From Pelagibacteraceae bacterium AG-426-I15 (GTDB lineage Bacteria; Pseudomonadota; Alphaproteobacteria; Pelagibacterales; Pelagibacteraceae), in contig QCNT01000002.1 in assembly GCA_003213135.1 (NCBI GenBank), positions 62,001-126,000 of the forward strand: 64,000 nucleotides of DNA. Direction: 5' to 3'. Positions 8,640-16,740 of the stretch are shown in pieces; position 1 is the first letter of the stretch; each line of letters starts with the position of its first letter. Under the pieces are notes generated by a model that worked only from the letters and a program-made list of their open reading frames with translations, was not told the origin of the DNA and made no database searches. Both the position numbers and the translations under genes were made by a program.

Positions 8640-9699
8640 CGGAAAAGAATTTAGAACAATATGGTTTGAAAATAATATTGTAAAAATAATTGATCAAACA
8701 AAACTTCCGCACCAATTCATCACTAAAGATTTAAAAACAGTTGATGACACAATAGAAGCAATTAAAACAATGCAGGTTAGAGGAGCGCCACTAATAGGGG
8801 CTACAGCAGCATATGGATTAGTACTATCTATAATTGAAAAAAATGATCAATCATTTTTGAAAAAAGCCAGCGAAGATTTAATTAAATCAAGACCCACTGC
8901 TATTAACTTAAAATGGGCAGTAGACAGAATGATGAAAAAATTATCAGGAGTAAATACTAATGAGATTTTGAAATTAGCAATTAATGAGGCAGAGGCTATT
9001 TGTGATGAAGATGTAGATTTTTGTAAAAAAATTGGTTTGAACGGGCTCAAAATAATTGAAGAAATTTATAATGCGAAAAGAGATACAGTAAACATTTTAA
9101 CTCACTGTAATGCTGGTTGGCTTGCCACGATTGATTGGGGAACAGCAACATCACCTATTTATCACGCTCATCAAAAAGGAATTAAAGTTCATGTTTGGGT
9201 AGATGAAACTAGGCCCAGGAACCAAGGAGCTAATTTAACATCATACGAGTTAAACGAAGAAGGTATATCGAATACAATTATTGCCGATAATACAGGAGGT
9301 ATTTTAATGCAAAGAGGTGAGGTAGATATGTGTATTACTGGAACAGACAGAACTCTTTCAACTGGAGATGTCGCAAATAAAATCGGAACATACCTTAAAG
9401 CTTTAGCGGCCTATGACAACAAAGTCCCTTTCTATGTAGCTTTGCCTAGTTCAACAATTGATTGGAATTTAAAAAAATTTAAAGATATTCCTATAGAGGA
9501 AAGAAATTCAGAAGAATTATCACATATAGAAGGTTTAGATAAAAATAACAAAATAACAAAAGTTTTAATTTATCCAAAAAAAAGCAAAGCTTTGAATTTG
9601 GCATTTGATATAACACCAGCCAAATATGTAACGGGACTTATAACTGAAAAAGGCATCTGCGAAGCTTCAGAAGAAGGTTTGAAAAAACTATTTAGATGA
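8629..9699 (+). CDS. mtnA: S-methyl-5-thioribose-1-phosphate isomerase
   Basis: Starting at the ATG at 8629, the protein has 356 residues. In that numbering the catalytic Cys160 (THCNAG) and Asp240 (TGTD) fall exactly where Bacillus MtnA has them. RGAP (51-54) and NQGANLTSYEL are also present. It isomerises 5-methylthioribose-1-phosphate to 5-methylthioribulose-1-phosphate. An in-frame TTG at 8605 lies further inside mtnP, so the ATG with an 11-nt overlap is preferred. The close relative eIF2B lacks the catalytic pair, so the assignment is firm. Confidence 0.95.
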   Translation: MKINGKEFRTIWFENNIVKIIDQTKLPHQFITKDLKTVDDTIEAIKTMQVRGAPLIGATAAYGLVLSIIEKNDQSFLKKASEDLIKSRPTAINLKWAVDRMMKKLSGVNTNEILKLAINEAEAICDEDVDFCKKIGLNGLKIIEEIYNAKRDTVNILTHCNAGWLATIDWGTATSPIYHAHQKGIKVHVWVDETRPRNQGANLTSYELNEEGISNTIIADNTGGILMQRGEVDMCITGTDRTLSTGDVANKIGTYLKALAAYDNKVPFYVALPSSTIDWNLKKFKDIPIEERNSEELSHIEGLDKNNKITKVLIYPKKSKALNLAFDITPAKYVTGLITEKGICEASEEGLKKLFR

Positions 9700-10340
9700 A
9701 AAAATTAAGAACACAAATTATAAAATACGCAAAAAAATTAAATATAACTAATTTATCCACTTTAAGATCGGGTAACGTTTCTGTGAGAGTCAAAGAAAAA
9801 AACACAAATGGTTTCTACATTACTCCCTCTGGAGTCAAATATTCTTCCTTAAAACCTAAAGATATTATTTTCGTCTCTCTCAAGGGGGTATTTGATAAAA
9901 AAAAAGGCAAACCGTCTTCTGAGTGGCGATTCCACCAAGATATTTATGTTAATAAAAAAGACGCGAAAGCTATAGTTCATGCACATTCTACGTGTGCTAC
10001 AGCTGTATCTACTCATCAAAAAGCTATTCCAGCTTTTCACTATATGATCGGAGTTGCAGGTGGAGAGGACATAAAATGCGCCAAATACGCCACTTTTGGT
10101 ACAAGAAAATTATCCAAAAATATTTTATTAGCCCTTAAAAATAGATCCGCTTGTTTGATATCAAACCACGGTCAAATAGCATTTGGAAAAAATTTAGAAA
10201 ACACTTTTGAACTTGCGCAGGAGGTTGAAAATATTTGCCATCAGTACATAAATGCAATAAGAATAGGAATACCTAAGATTCTTTCAAAAAAAGAAATGAA
10301 AATTGTCTTAGGAAAAATGAAAAATTATAAAAAAGGATAG
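9696..10340 (+). CDS. Class II aldolase, probable 5-(methylthio)ribulose-1-phosphate aldolase
   Basis: This 214-aa class II aldolase/adducin domain has Glu76 (SSEWRFH), His95 and His97 (HAHS) and His158 (SNHGQ). All four align with E. coli fuculose-phosphate aldolase E73, H92, H94 and H155 with a constant offset of 3. It follows mtnA with a 4-nt overlap. The expected reaction is cleavage of methylthioribulose-1-phosphate (or 5-deoxyribulose-1-phosphate) to DHAP and an aldehyde. The related dehydratase MtnB is the alternative, but the aldolase-type catalytic Glu and the absence of mtnW/X/C/D argue against it. Confidence 0.75.
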   Translation: MKKLRTQIIKYAKKLNITNLSTLRSGNVSVRVKEKNTNGFYITPSGVKYSSLKPKDIIFVSLKGVFDKKKGKPSSEWRFHQDIYVNKKDAKAIVHAHSTCATAVSTHQKAIPAFHYMIGVAGGEDIKCAKYATFGTRKLSKNILLALKNRSACLISNHGQIAFGKNLENTFELAQEVENICHQYINAIRIGIPKILSKKEMKIVLGKMKNYKKG

Positions 10341-10346
10341 TTTTTT

Positions 10347-11387
10347 ATGAAAAAAGTTGGCGAACACGTTACAATAGACTTTCTAGGCGTAAAAAAGGAG
10401 TATCCCCCTAATTTTTACAACAAAGTAATACATAAGATTGCAAAAAGAGCCAAAATAGAAGTTCTCAATATTTCGGAAAAAATATTTAAACCGCAGGGAT
10501 ATACTTGCTTAGCTCTTCTAGCCGAAAGTCATATGAGTTTTCATACTTTTCCAGAAAGAGGCATAATTAGTTTTGATTTCTTTACTTGTGGAAAAATCTC
10601 CCCAACATCAGCTTTAGAAGTTTTAAAAAATGAAATTAAACATCAAAGAGCAGTAGTTAGAAGTTTTGATAGAAGCAATAAAGGGATGTACGAGGATATA
10701 TACAGTACACCAGGACACAAAAAATATTACGTGGTAGACGATGTGCTGGAAAATTTTGTATCAAAAGTTGGTCAACATATCGAAATAGTAAAATTAGAAG
10801 AATTTGGAAACTCACTTTTTATAGATAGCGAATTACAGGTAGCAGAAAAGGATGAAAAAAAATATAGCAGTCAGTTTGTAAACTCTGCACTTAATTTATC
10901 CAAAGAAAATTCCAGTGCAGCAATAATTGGTGGCGGTGATGGTGGAGTGGCGAGAGAACTTTCATCGAAAGGATTTGATTTGATCGATTGGTATGAATTA
11001 GATCCCGAAGTAGTAAAAGTTTGTCAAAAGCATTTACCTAAAGTTTTTGGAGATCTAAAAGCAAATAATAAAGTAAAAACTTACTGGGGAGATGCTTTCG
11101 AAAGCATCAAGAAAGTTAAAGACTCAAGATATGATAAAATTTTTGTTGACTTAAATGATGATGATTTCTGTATAAATTTGGCAGCAAAAAATATGAAAAG
11201 TTTAAAAAGAATTCTTAAACCCGGAGGAGTTATAACTGCCCAAGTTGGTTGTTTATCGAAAAAACCAAAACAAGTTAAAAGTTGGGTGGAATTACTTCAA
11301 AGCAACTTTGGAAATGCTGAGTTGTCAGAAGTATTTATCCCTAGTTTTGATTGCAGATGGAATTTTGCCTCTTCATCTCACAAATAG
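10347..11387 (+). CDS. speDE: Fused S-adenosylmethionine decarboxylase - spermidine synthase (SpeD-SpeE)
   Basis: One 346-residue frame holds two enzymes. Residues 1 to about 120 are a class 1B AdoMet decarboxylase: the self-cleavage site Glu60-Ser61 precedes His66 and Cys81, matching Ser63, His68 and Cys83 of the Thermotoga enzyme. Residues about 125-346 are an aminopropyltransferase with the N-terminal beta region, GGGDGG (195-200), ELDPEVV (217-223), GDA (248-250) and an Asp-rich DLNDDD (268-273). Together they decarboxylate AdoMet and transfer the aminopropyl group to putrescine, releasing MTA. It lies 6 nt after the aldolase gene. Self-processing would release the SpeD beta chain. Confidence 0.9.
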   Translation: MKKVGEHVTIDFLGVKKEYPPNFYNKVIHKIAKRAKIEVLNISEKIFKPQGYTCLALLAESHMSFHTFPERGIISFDFFTCGKISPTSALEVLKNEIKHQRAVVRSFDRSNKGMYEDIYSTPGHKKYYVVDDVLENFVSKVGQHIEIVKLEEFGNSLFIDSELQVAEKDEKKYSSQFVNSALNLSKENSSAAIIGGGDGGVARELSSKGFDLIDWYELDPEVVKVCQKHLPKVFGDLKANNKVKTYWGDAFESIKKVKDSRYDKIFVDLNDDDFCINLAAKNMKSLKRILKPGGVITAQVGCLSKKPKQVKSWVELLQSNFGNAELSEVFIPSFDCRWNFASSSHK

Positions 11388-11407
11388 TCTCATTTAATTA
11401 AGCTTTT

Positions 11408-11413
11408 TATAAT
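11408..11413 (+). promoter_or_regulatory. Candidate -10 element of the amino-acid binding protein gene
   Basis: A perfect TATAAT lies 41 nt upstream of the ATG at 11455. No convincing -35 is visible at the expected distance. It sits in the 67-nt gap after speDE, so the ABC genes can be expressed separately from the mtn-spe unit. Confidence 0.45.
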
Positions 11414-11444
11414 CTAAAAAATATGGAATAATATCTTCATAATT

Positions 11445-11452
11445 AGGAGGGG
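11445..11452 (+). promoter_or_regulatory. Strong Shine-Dalgarno of the binding protein gene
   Basis: AGGAGGGG ends 2 nt before the ATG at 11455. Most genes in this window have little or no Shine-Dalgarno, so this perfect match stands out and fits very high expression of a periplasmic binding protein. Confidence 0.7.
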
Positions 11453-11454
11453 AT

Positions 11455-12282
11455 ATGAAGGGAATTAAAAAATTAATTCTATCAATATTTGCATCTTTGT
11501 TTTTGATTTCGTCAAACACTTATGCAGATAATATTAAAATTGCCACTGAAGGAGCTTATCCTCCGTGGAACTCAAAGACATCTGATGGAAAGTTAATTGG
11601 TTTTGAAGTGGATCTTGCTAATATATTATGTGGTTACATGAAAAAACACACTTGTACCATTGTTGAACAAGATTGGGATGGAATGATCCCAGCTTTAAAA
11701 GCAAAAAAATATGATGCTATAATGGCAGGAATGTCTATTACCGATGAGAGGAAAAAAGTTATAACTTTTTCTCAAGGTTATGCAGATGAGGTAGCATCTT
11801 TCGCCGTTATGTCAGGATCAAACTTAGAAGGAATAAAAACTCCTGTAGCTATAAATCTTTCAAAAGGAAGCAATAGCGCAACCCTTAATACTTTAAAAAA
11901 AGCTTTGGCCGGAAAAACTGTTGGAGTTCAAACTGCAACAATTCACCAAAATTTTTTAGAGTCAGGTAAGGTTGGAAAAGTTAACGTTAGAACTTACAAA
12001 ACCCAGGATGAGGTTAATCTAGATTTAGCCGCAGGAAGAATAGATGCGGCTTTAGCTGCTGCTGTGGCTTTCACAGACTATTCTAAAAAATCTGGAAAGA
12101 ATGTAGTTTTAGTTGGACCAACCTTTGCAGGCGGTGAGTTTGGTAATGGAGTAGGTGTCGGTATAAGACAAGAAGACACTGGACTCGTTAAAGATTTTAA
12201 CAAAGCTATAAATAAAGCAAGAAGATCTGGAAAACTAAGTGAACTTGCTACCATTTGGTTTGGCTTTGATGCATCTATGTAA
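11455..12282 (+). CDS. Periplasmic basic-amino-acid/opine-type ABC substrate-binding protein
   Basis: A 275-aa secreted protein with a signal peptide of about 24 residues (positive start, hydrophobic core, NTYA end). The mature part is a type II binding fold: IKIATEGAYPPWN, GFEVDLANILC, WDGMIPALKAKKYDAIM and GMSITDERKK. It resembles the lysine/arginine/ornithine and octopine/nopaline binding proteins, with the LDLAAGRIDA and GGEFG segments of the latter. Basic amino acid uptake would feed polyamine synthesis made by the upstream genes. The ligand is inferred from family resemblance only. Confidence 0.85.
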   Translation: MKGIKKLILSIFASLFLISSNTYADNIKIATEGAYPPWNSKTSDGKLIGFEVDLANILCGYMKKHTCTIVEQDWDGMIPALKAKKYDAIMAGMSITDERKKVITFSQGYADEVASFAVMSGSNLEGIKTPVAINLSKGSNSATLNTLKKALAGKTVGVQTATIHQNFLESGKVGKVNVRTYKTQDEVNLDLAAGRIDAALAAAVAFTDYSKKSGKNVVLVGPTFAGGEFGNGVGVGIRQEDTGLVKDFNKAINKARRSGKLSELATIWFGFDASM

Positions 12283-12295
12283 TAAATAATTATTT

Positions 12296-12319
12296 AGGCG
12301 GTTGGTAAATCAACCGCCT
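12296..12319 (+). terminator. GC-rich hairpin between binding-protein and permease genes
   Basis: A 9-bp perfect stem (AGGCGGTTG / CAACCGCCT) with a 6-nt loop starts 14 nt after the stop of the binding protein gene. It is the most GC-rich inverted repeat found between genes in the window. The following TTATAAAA is only a weak U tract, so it is either a partial terminator or a 3' stabiliser that keeps binding-protein mRNA in excess over permease mRNA. Confidence 0.7.
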
Positions 12320-12325
12320 TATAAA

Positions 12326-13018
12326 ATGGAACTTCTAAAATTTGGAGATAGCGGTTGGGGAGACGAACTCTTTTTTGCAACTTTAATGACATTAGCAGTT
12401 GCTATAACCGCAATGTTAATCGGTTTTTTATTTGCTCTTATCTTTACACCATTAAAAATTTCAAAGAATAAAACTTTAAACTTCATATCAAATTTTTACA
12501 CAACAGTTATGAGGGGAGTTCCTGAATTGTTAGTTATTTATCTTTTTTTCTTCGGAGGAACAGCTGCCGTAATGTATGTCGCAAAGATTTTTGGATATGA
12601 CGGCTATATTGAAATAAATGCTTTCGTTACAGGAGCTTTTTCAATTGGTATAATTTCCGGAGCATATTCTACAGAAGTTTTTAGAGGTGCTTACTTATCG
12701 ATTAAACGTGGTCAGTTTGAAGCCAGTAAAGTTTTAGGTTTAAAAACCAATGTATCTTTTTTTAAAGTAATCTTTCCACAAATGTTAAGATTAGCAATAC
12801 CCAACATAACAAATGTTTGGCAAATTACTCTGAAGGATACCGCTTTAATTTCCGTAACAGGATTAGTTGAGATAATGAGACAATCTTACATTGCAGCAGG
12901 TTCTACAAGAGATCCTTTGCTATTTTATTCAGTTGCTGCTGTTTTGTATTTATTTTTAACTTTTTTTAGTATGAAGATTTTAAACAAATTAGAAGTTTAT
13001 TATCGGAGGGGGTATTAG
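12326..13018 (+). CDS. Amino acid ABC transporter permease (HisQ/OccQ type)
   Basis: Using the ATG at 12326, the inner-membrane protein has 230 residues with about five hydrophobic segments and the ATPase-docking EAA loop (EASKVLGL...FPQMLRLAIPN, about 135-165). An in-frame GTG-type start at 12302 would place the first codons inside the hairpin stem and is unlikely. It pairs with the permease that starts on the last base of its stop codon. No ATPase gene follows. Confidence 0.85.
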   Translation: MELLKFGDSGWGDELFFATLMTLAVAITAMLIGFLFALIFTPLKISKNKTLNFISNFYTTVMRGVPELLVIYLFFFGGTAAVMYVAKIFGYDGYIEINAFVTGAFSIGIISGAYSTEVFRGAYLSIKRGQFEASKVLGLKTNVSFFKVIFPQMLRLAIPNITNVWQITLKDTALISVTGLVEIMRQSYIAAGSTRDPLLFYSVAAVLYLFLTFFSMKILNKLEVYYRRGY

Positions 13019-13695
13019 TGGACTTTGACTTAATGACTTCTAGTTTTCCAAAGTTACTAAGCGCAACCTTGGTCACACTTAAATTAGTTTCGGCTTCACT
13101 TTTATTTGGAATTTTTTTAGGAACTTTATTTGCAATTTTAAGAACGGGGAAAAATAAGTTTCTAAAAGCTTTTTCTTATTACTACTCATATATTTTTAGA
13201 GGAACACCAATGCTAGTTCAACTTTTTATAATTTACTTTGGACTCGCACAAATTGAATATTTAAGATCTAGTTTTCTCTGGGTTGTTTTAAAAGAACCTT
13301 ACTGGTGCGCTATAATTGCTTTTGCCCTAAATACTGGAGCTTATACCTCTGAGATTTTTAGATCAGCTTTTGAAACAATAGACAAAGGTATTATCGAGGC
13401 CGGTAAGAGCTTAGGCATACCAAATAGTAAAATTTTTTATAAAATTAAACTTCCTATTGTATTAAGACAGTCTTTACCGGCTTACGGAAATGAGATGATA
13501 CTTATGTTGAAGGGTACTTCGTTAGCTAGTACGGTAACATTGATGGACTTAACAGGTGTAGCAAAATTTATTATATCTACAACCTACAAACCTGTAGAAA
13601 TCTTTATTGTAGCAGGCAGCATATATTTATTAATCACCTTCGTTATACATAATATTATTAAGTTTTTAGAAAAAAAGTATAGTTTTAATAACTAA
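13018..13695 (+). CDS. Amino acid ABC transporter permease (HisM/OccM type)
   Basis: This 225-aa inner-membrane permease begins with a GTG that overlaps the previous stop by one base. It has about five transmembrane segments and an EAA loop (EAGKSLGI...LPIVLRQSLPA). It forms the heterodimeric channel with the preceding permease. The 3' end overlaps the convergent DUF6165 gene by 11 nt. The cognate ATPase must be encoded elsewhere. Confidence 0.85.
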   Translation: MDFDLMTSSFPKLLSATLVTLKLVSASLLFGIFLGTLFAILRTGKNKFLKAFSYYYSYIFRGTPMLVQLFIIYFGLAQIEYLRSSFLWVVLKEPYWCAIIAFALNTGAYTSEIFRSAFETIDKGIIEAGKSLGIPNSKIFYKIKLPIVLRQSLPAYGNEMILMLKGTSLASTVTLMDLTGVAKFIISTTYKPVEIFIVAGSIYLLITFVIHNIIKFLEKKYSFNN

Positions 13696-14080
13696 CATAG
13701 TCTTTGACTTCTTGAATTATAGAGTTTGTATGAACATTTATTTGACGTTTAATTTTGGATCTCTCGTCGTTCTTAAAGTGTATGGCTCTAGAGACTTTTA
13801 TAAATTCTTCTCCAAAATCTTTACCTTTTTCATACTTTCTTTTTAAATCTTCGGCTTCCCAAAGATCAGTATTTATATCTGTCAAATCCTGAACTAAATT
13901 TTTTAAAAATGAATCGATCTTATCTAATTTATTTTTTTTCAAGGTTTCGTTTAATGACTTAAGCTCTGTTTTAACATGAATAAGTTTTTCTTTATCTTTA
14001 ATCTTACTCTTTTTGATTTCTAAAATACTTATCTTGTCAAATAGTTCACCAGCAGAAACTTCAATATAAATTTTATTCAT
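13685..14080 (-). CDS. DUF6165 family protein
   Basis: Beginning at the ATG at 14080, this soluble protein of about 131 residues has the N-terminal pattern IYIEVSAGELFDKISILEIK. A long charged helical region likely to be coiled coil follows (about 20-90), then an Arg-rich section. The family is uncharacterised and often lies beside glycosyltransferase genes, as here with the divergent GT9. An in-frame TTG at 14101 would add seven residues. Function unknown. Confidence 0.65.
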   Translation of the reverse strand: MNKIYIEVSAGELFDKISILEIKKSKIKDKEKLIHVKTELKSLNETLKKNKLDKIDSFLKNLVQDLTDINTDLWEAEDLKRKYEKGKDFGEEFIKVSRAIHFKNDERSKIKRQINVHTNSIIQEVKDYVSY

Positions 14081-14144
14081 TTTATGCCATTTTTTAGACA
14101 AATCACTTTACTATTTAAAAAATATATGCAGTTAAATTAAATCA

Positions 14145-15080
14145 ATGTCAAATATATTGATTATTAAACATGGTTCGCTTGGAGATTTAATTCAAGCAAA
14201 TGGCGCAATAAAGGATATAAAAAAAAATTTTCCTAGCGATAAAGTCCTTCTATTAACAACACCAGCTTATTCTAATTTTATGTCCAGATGCCCATATATT
14301 GATGGAGTTTTAATAGACAAAAGATTGCCTAGATGGAATGTTTTTTATCTTTATAAATTAAAAAAAATGTTGGAAAGATTTAATTTTGAAAAAGTTTTTG
14401 ATTTGCAAAATTCATCAAGAACAAAATTCTACAAACGTTTTATTTTAGATAAAAATATTATTTGGTCCAACAGTAAATCTTTTTCTACTAAAGAAGAAGT
14501 TTTAAGTGAAAAAAATATGCCTGTTCTTGATAGAATGGAAAAGCAGTTAATGAAAGCCGGTATAGAAAAAACTACATTTACTAAAAAACCAGATTTGAGT
14601 TGGGCTATTAAAAACATTGAAAGCATAATTAACCAAAACTTTGAGGGAAAATACATTCTCATTTTTCCTTTTTGCTCACCCAAGTTAACAAAAAAAAAAT
14701 GGCCATACTTTGCTGATTTATTAAAATTAATGAGTGATAAATATGGTTTAAAATATAATTTTGTTATTGCACCTGGACCCAATGAAATTAAAGAAGCAAA
14801 AAAATTTAAAGCTAATATAATTTTAAACAAAGGTAATTCGGTAGACATAATAGAGTTAATAAGTTTAATAAAAAATTCTAGTTATGTGGTTTCAAATGAT
14901 ACTGGTCCCGCACATATATGTACACATTTAAATGTTAAAGGTTTAGTTTTATTTGGTAGCCATACTACCCCTGAAAAAGTTAGTATCGAATCTGAAAATT
15001 TTAAATCTATAAAAGTGGATAATTTAAAAAATCTTAAAGCCAGCGAAGTCTTCGAAAGAATTAAAGAAGATTTAATTTAA
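14145..15080 (+). CDS. Glycosyltransferase family 9 (heptosyltransferase-like)
   Basis: The 311-aa protein matches ADP-heptose:LPS heptosyltransferases in fold. The N-terminus is NILIIKHGSLGDLIQANGAI, a KKWPYFADLL motif lies mid-protein, and VSNDTGPAHICTHL with LFGSHTTPEK is near residue 247-285. Such enzymes act on the cytoplasmic side of the inner membrane to extend LPS core. No heptose biosynthesis genes are seen here, so the donor may be another sugar. It lies divergent to DUF6165 and overlaps the convergent GT4 gene by 9 nt. Confidence 0.8.
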   Translation: MSNILIIKHGSLGDLIQANGAIKDIKKNFPSDKVLLLTTPAYSNFMSRCPYIDGVLIDKRLPRWNVFYLYKLKKMLERFNFEKVFDLQNSSRTKFYKRFILDKNIIWSNSKSFSTKEEVLSEKNMPVLDRMEKQLMKAGIEKTTFTKKPDLSWAIKNIESIINQNFEGKYILIFPFCSPKLTKKKWPYFADLLKLMSDKYGLKYNFVIAPGPNEIKEAKKFKANIILNKGNSVDIIELISLIKNSSYVVSNDTGPAHICTHLNVKGLVLFGSHTTPEKVSIESENFKSIKVDNLKNLKASEVFERIKEDLI

Positions 15081-16166
15081 AGCTAGATATTTTTTAACAA
15101 TTTTATTCCAATTAAAATTTTTAGAAAAAGTTAAAGCGTTTTTACCAAATTCCTTATAATTATCGTTTTCAAAAAATTTTAAAATACTTTGATAAATAGA
15201 ATCTATATCATTGCCATCACATATGAGACCTGTTTTTTTATGATCAATAGCATCATTTGCTCCGCCATCTTTACCTCCAATAGATCCTACTCCATAACTA
15301 GCAGCTTCTACGAAAGATATACCGAAACCCTCGACAGATTTTTTTACAATTATTGAAGGCATTAAAAATAAATTAGAGTTTTTAATCAATGCTATTTTTA
15401 AACTTTGATTTGCTTTATTTAAAAAAACAACATGATTCTCAATTTTTAATTCCTTTGAAAGATCAATTAATCTTTGTTTTTCTTCACCATCACCAATAGT
15501 AACATATTTTATTTTAGGAAATTTTTCCTTAAGATTTCTAATACACATTAATATATTTTGATGGTTTTTTCTTTTGTCTAATCTTGCAACAGTTATTATT
15601 TTAGGAAAAGAATTGTTTAAAATATTTTGAGCCTCTACCTGAAACTCTTTGCTTATTTCTACAGCATCATCACAACCAGGATGAATAATACGAATTTTTT
15701 TTTCTGGAATACCAATTGAAATTGCCAAATCTTTAGTGAATCTTGAATTAGCTATTACAAACTTAATCTTTTCTATTGATCTAAGCGTTCTCTTATTAAG
15801 ATTTGTACCTCTAGCATGATTTATTTCTTTTGAATGAATCAAACAAAATGTTGGGAAATTTCTAATCATTTCTGTGTTTACTTTTTCGACACTTTTCCAA
15901 TGATCAAAAAATATTGATCTAACATTTTTATTTTCTTTTATAAATTCAATTATACGATTCGCTTTTCTATATTTTCTAAATAATTTAATTCCACCAAATC
16001 TTTCAATTTCAGCTTTTGAATGTTTATCAAATAATTCGCAGTTTTCAGAATTATCCGCAAAAACCTTCACTGGTCCATGATTAACCAAGGCGTTTGCTAA
16101 ACCACCCATTAAATTTTGCATACCACCTACTTCAGGTGGAAATGTTCTAGTTGATATAATAAACAT
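15072..16166 (-). CDS. Glycosyltransferase family 4
   Basis: A 364-aa GT-B glycosyltransferase. It starts with RTFPPEVGGMQNLMGGLANAL, has an inter-domain segment IITVARLDKRKNHQN, and carries the donor-site EGFGISFVEAASYG motif near residues 278-291. It probably builds LPS or another surface glycan with the GT9 on the opposite strand. Its start overlaps the stop of the redoxin gene by one base, so the two are co-transcribed although functionally unrelated. Confidence 0.85.
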   Translation of the reverse strand: MFIISTRTFPPEVGGMQNLMGGLANALVNHGPVKVFADNSENCELFDKHSKAEIERFGGIKLFRKYRKANRIIEFIKENKNVRSIFFDHWKSVEKVNTEMIRNFPTFCLIHSKEINHARGTNLNKRTLRSIEKIKFVIANSRFTKDLAISIGIPEKKIRIIHPGCDDAVEISKEFQVEAQNILNNSFPKIITVARLDKRKNHQNILMCIRNLKEKFPKIKYVTIGDGEEKQRLIDLSKELKIENHVVFLNKANQSLKIALIKNSNLFLMPSIIVKKSVEGFGISFVEAASYGVGSIGGKDGGANDAIDHKKTGLICDGNDIDSIYQSILKFFENDNYKEFGKNALTFSKNFNWNKIVKKYLALN

Positions 16167-16720
16167 TATTCAAACCACTTGATGTTACAGCCCATGCTTG
16201 GTGTTTGATTTTGTGGGCCTTTTCCATTTTTCGCAACATCTTTCATTGCTAATAGTAAATCACTTTCCCCAGTAGTAATTGGCTTCAAATTTTTTAACTC
16301 TCTAATTCTACCCCTATATTGAAGTTCAAGTTTATTGTTATACCCAAAAAAATCTGGAGTACATACCGCTCCGTATTTTTTAGCAACCTCTTGGGTTTCA
16401 TCAATTAAATAAGGAAATTGAAATTTATTGATTTTTGAAAATTCTAACATTTTTTCAAAAGAGTCATCGGGATATTTTTTTGTATCATTTGACATTATAG
16501 CTATCGTTTCGATCCCAATAGATTTTAAAGAAATTGAGTCATTAACAATATTTTTAATAACAGCTTTAACATAAGGACAATGATTACAAATAAAAGTAAT
16601 CAAAGTACCATTTTGACCAGTACAATCTTCAAAATTATATATTTTATTATCAACACCCTTAAGTTTAAATGGGTGAGCCTTATCACCAAAATTACAAATT
16701 GGAGTTTTTGTTAGAACCAT
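16166..16720 (-). CDS. Thioredoxin-fold redoxin (AhpC/TSA-like)
   Basis: The 184-aa cytosolic protein has a thioredoxin fold with CNHCPYV (about residues 45-51) in the active-site position, followed by a TPDFFGY segment containing the cis-Pro. The C-terminus TPSMGCNIKW is characteristic of a bacterial family of small thiol proteins. The spacing CxxC suggests disulphide exchange or peroxide reduction. The precise partner is unknown. Confidence 0.75.
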   Translation of the reverse strand: MVLTKTPICNFGDKAHPFKLKGVDNKIYNFEDCTGQNGTLITFICNHCPYVKAVIKNIVNDSISLKSIGIETIAIMSNDTKKYPDDSFEKMLEFSKINKFQFPYLIDETQEVAKKYGAVCTPDFFGYNNKLELQYRGRIRELKNLKPITTGESDLLLAMKDVAKNGKGPQNQTPSMGCNIKWFE

Positions 16721-16740
16721 AATATAATATAATTATAATA

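Noticed and set aside
9696-10340. Class II aldolase as methylthioribulose-1-phosphate dehydratase (MtnB)
   Set aside because: It keeps the catalytic Glu and three His of fuculose-phosphate aldolase at a constant offset, and no downstream salvage genes are present; kept only as an alternative.
12302-12325. Upstream in-frame start for the first permease
   Set aside because: It would lie inside the hairpin stem and adds residues with no permease character; the ATG at 12326 precedes the first membrane segment.
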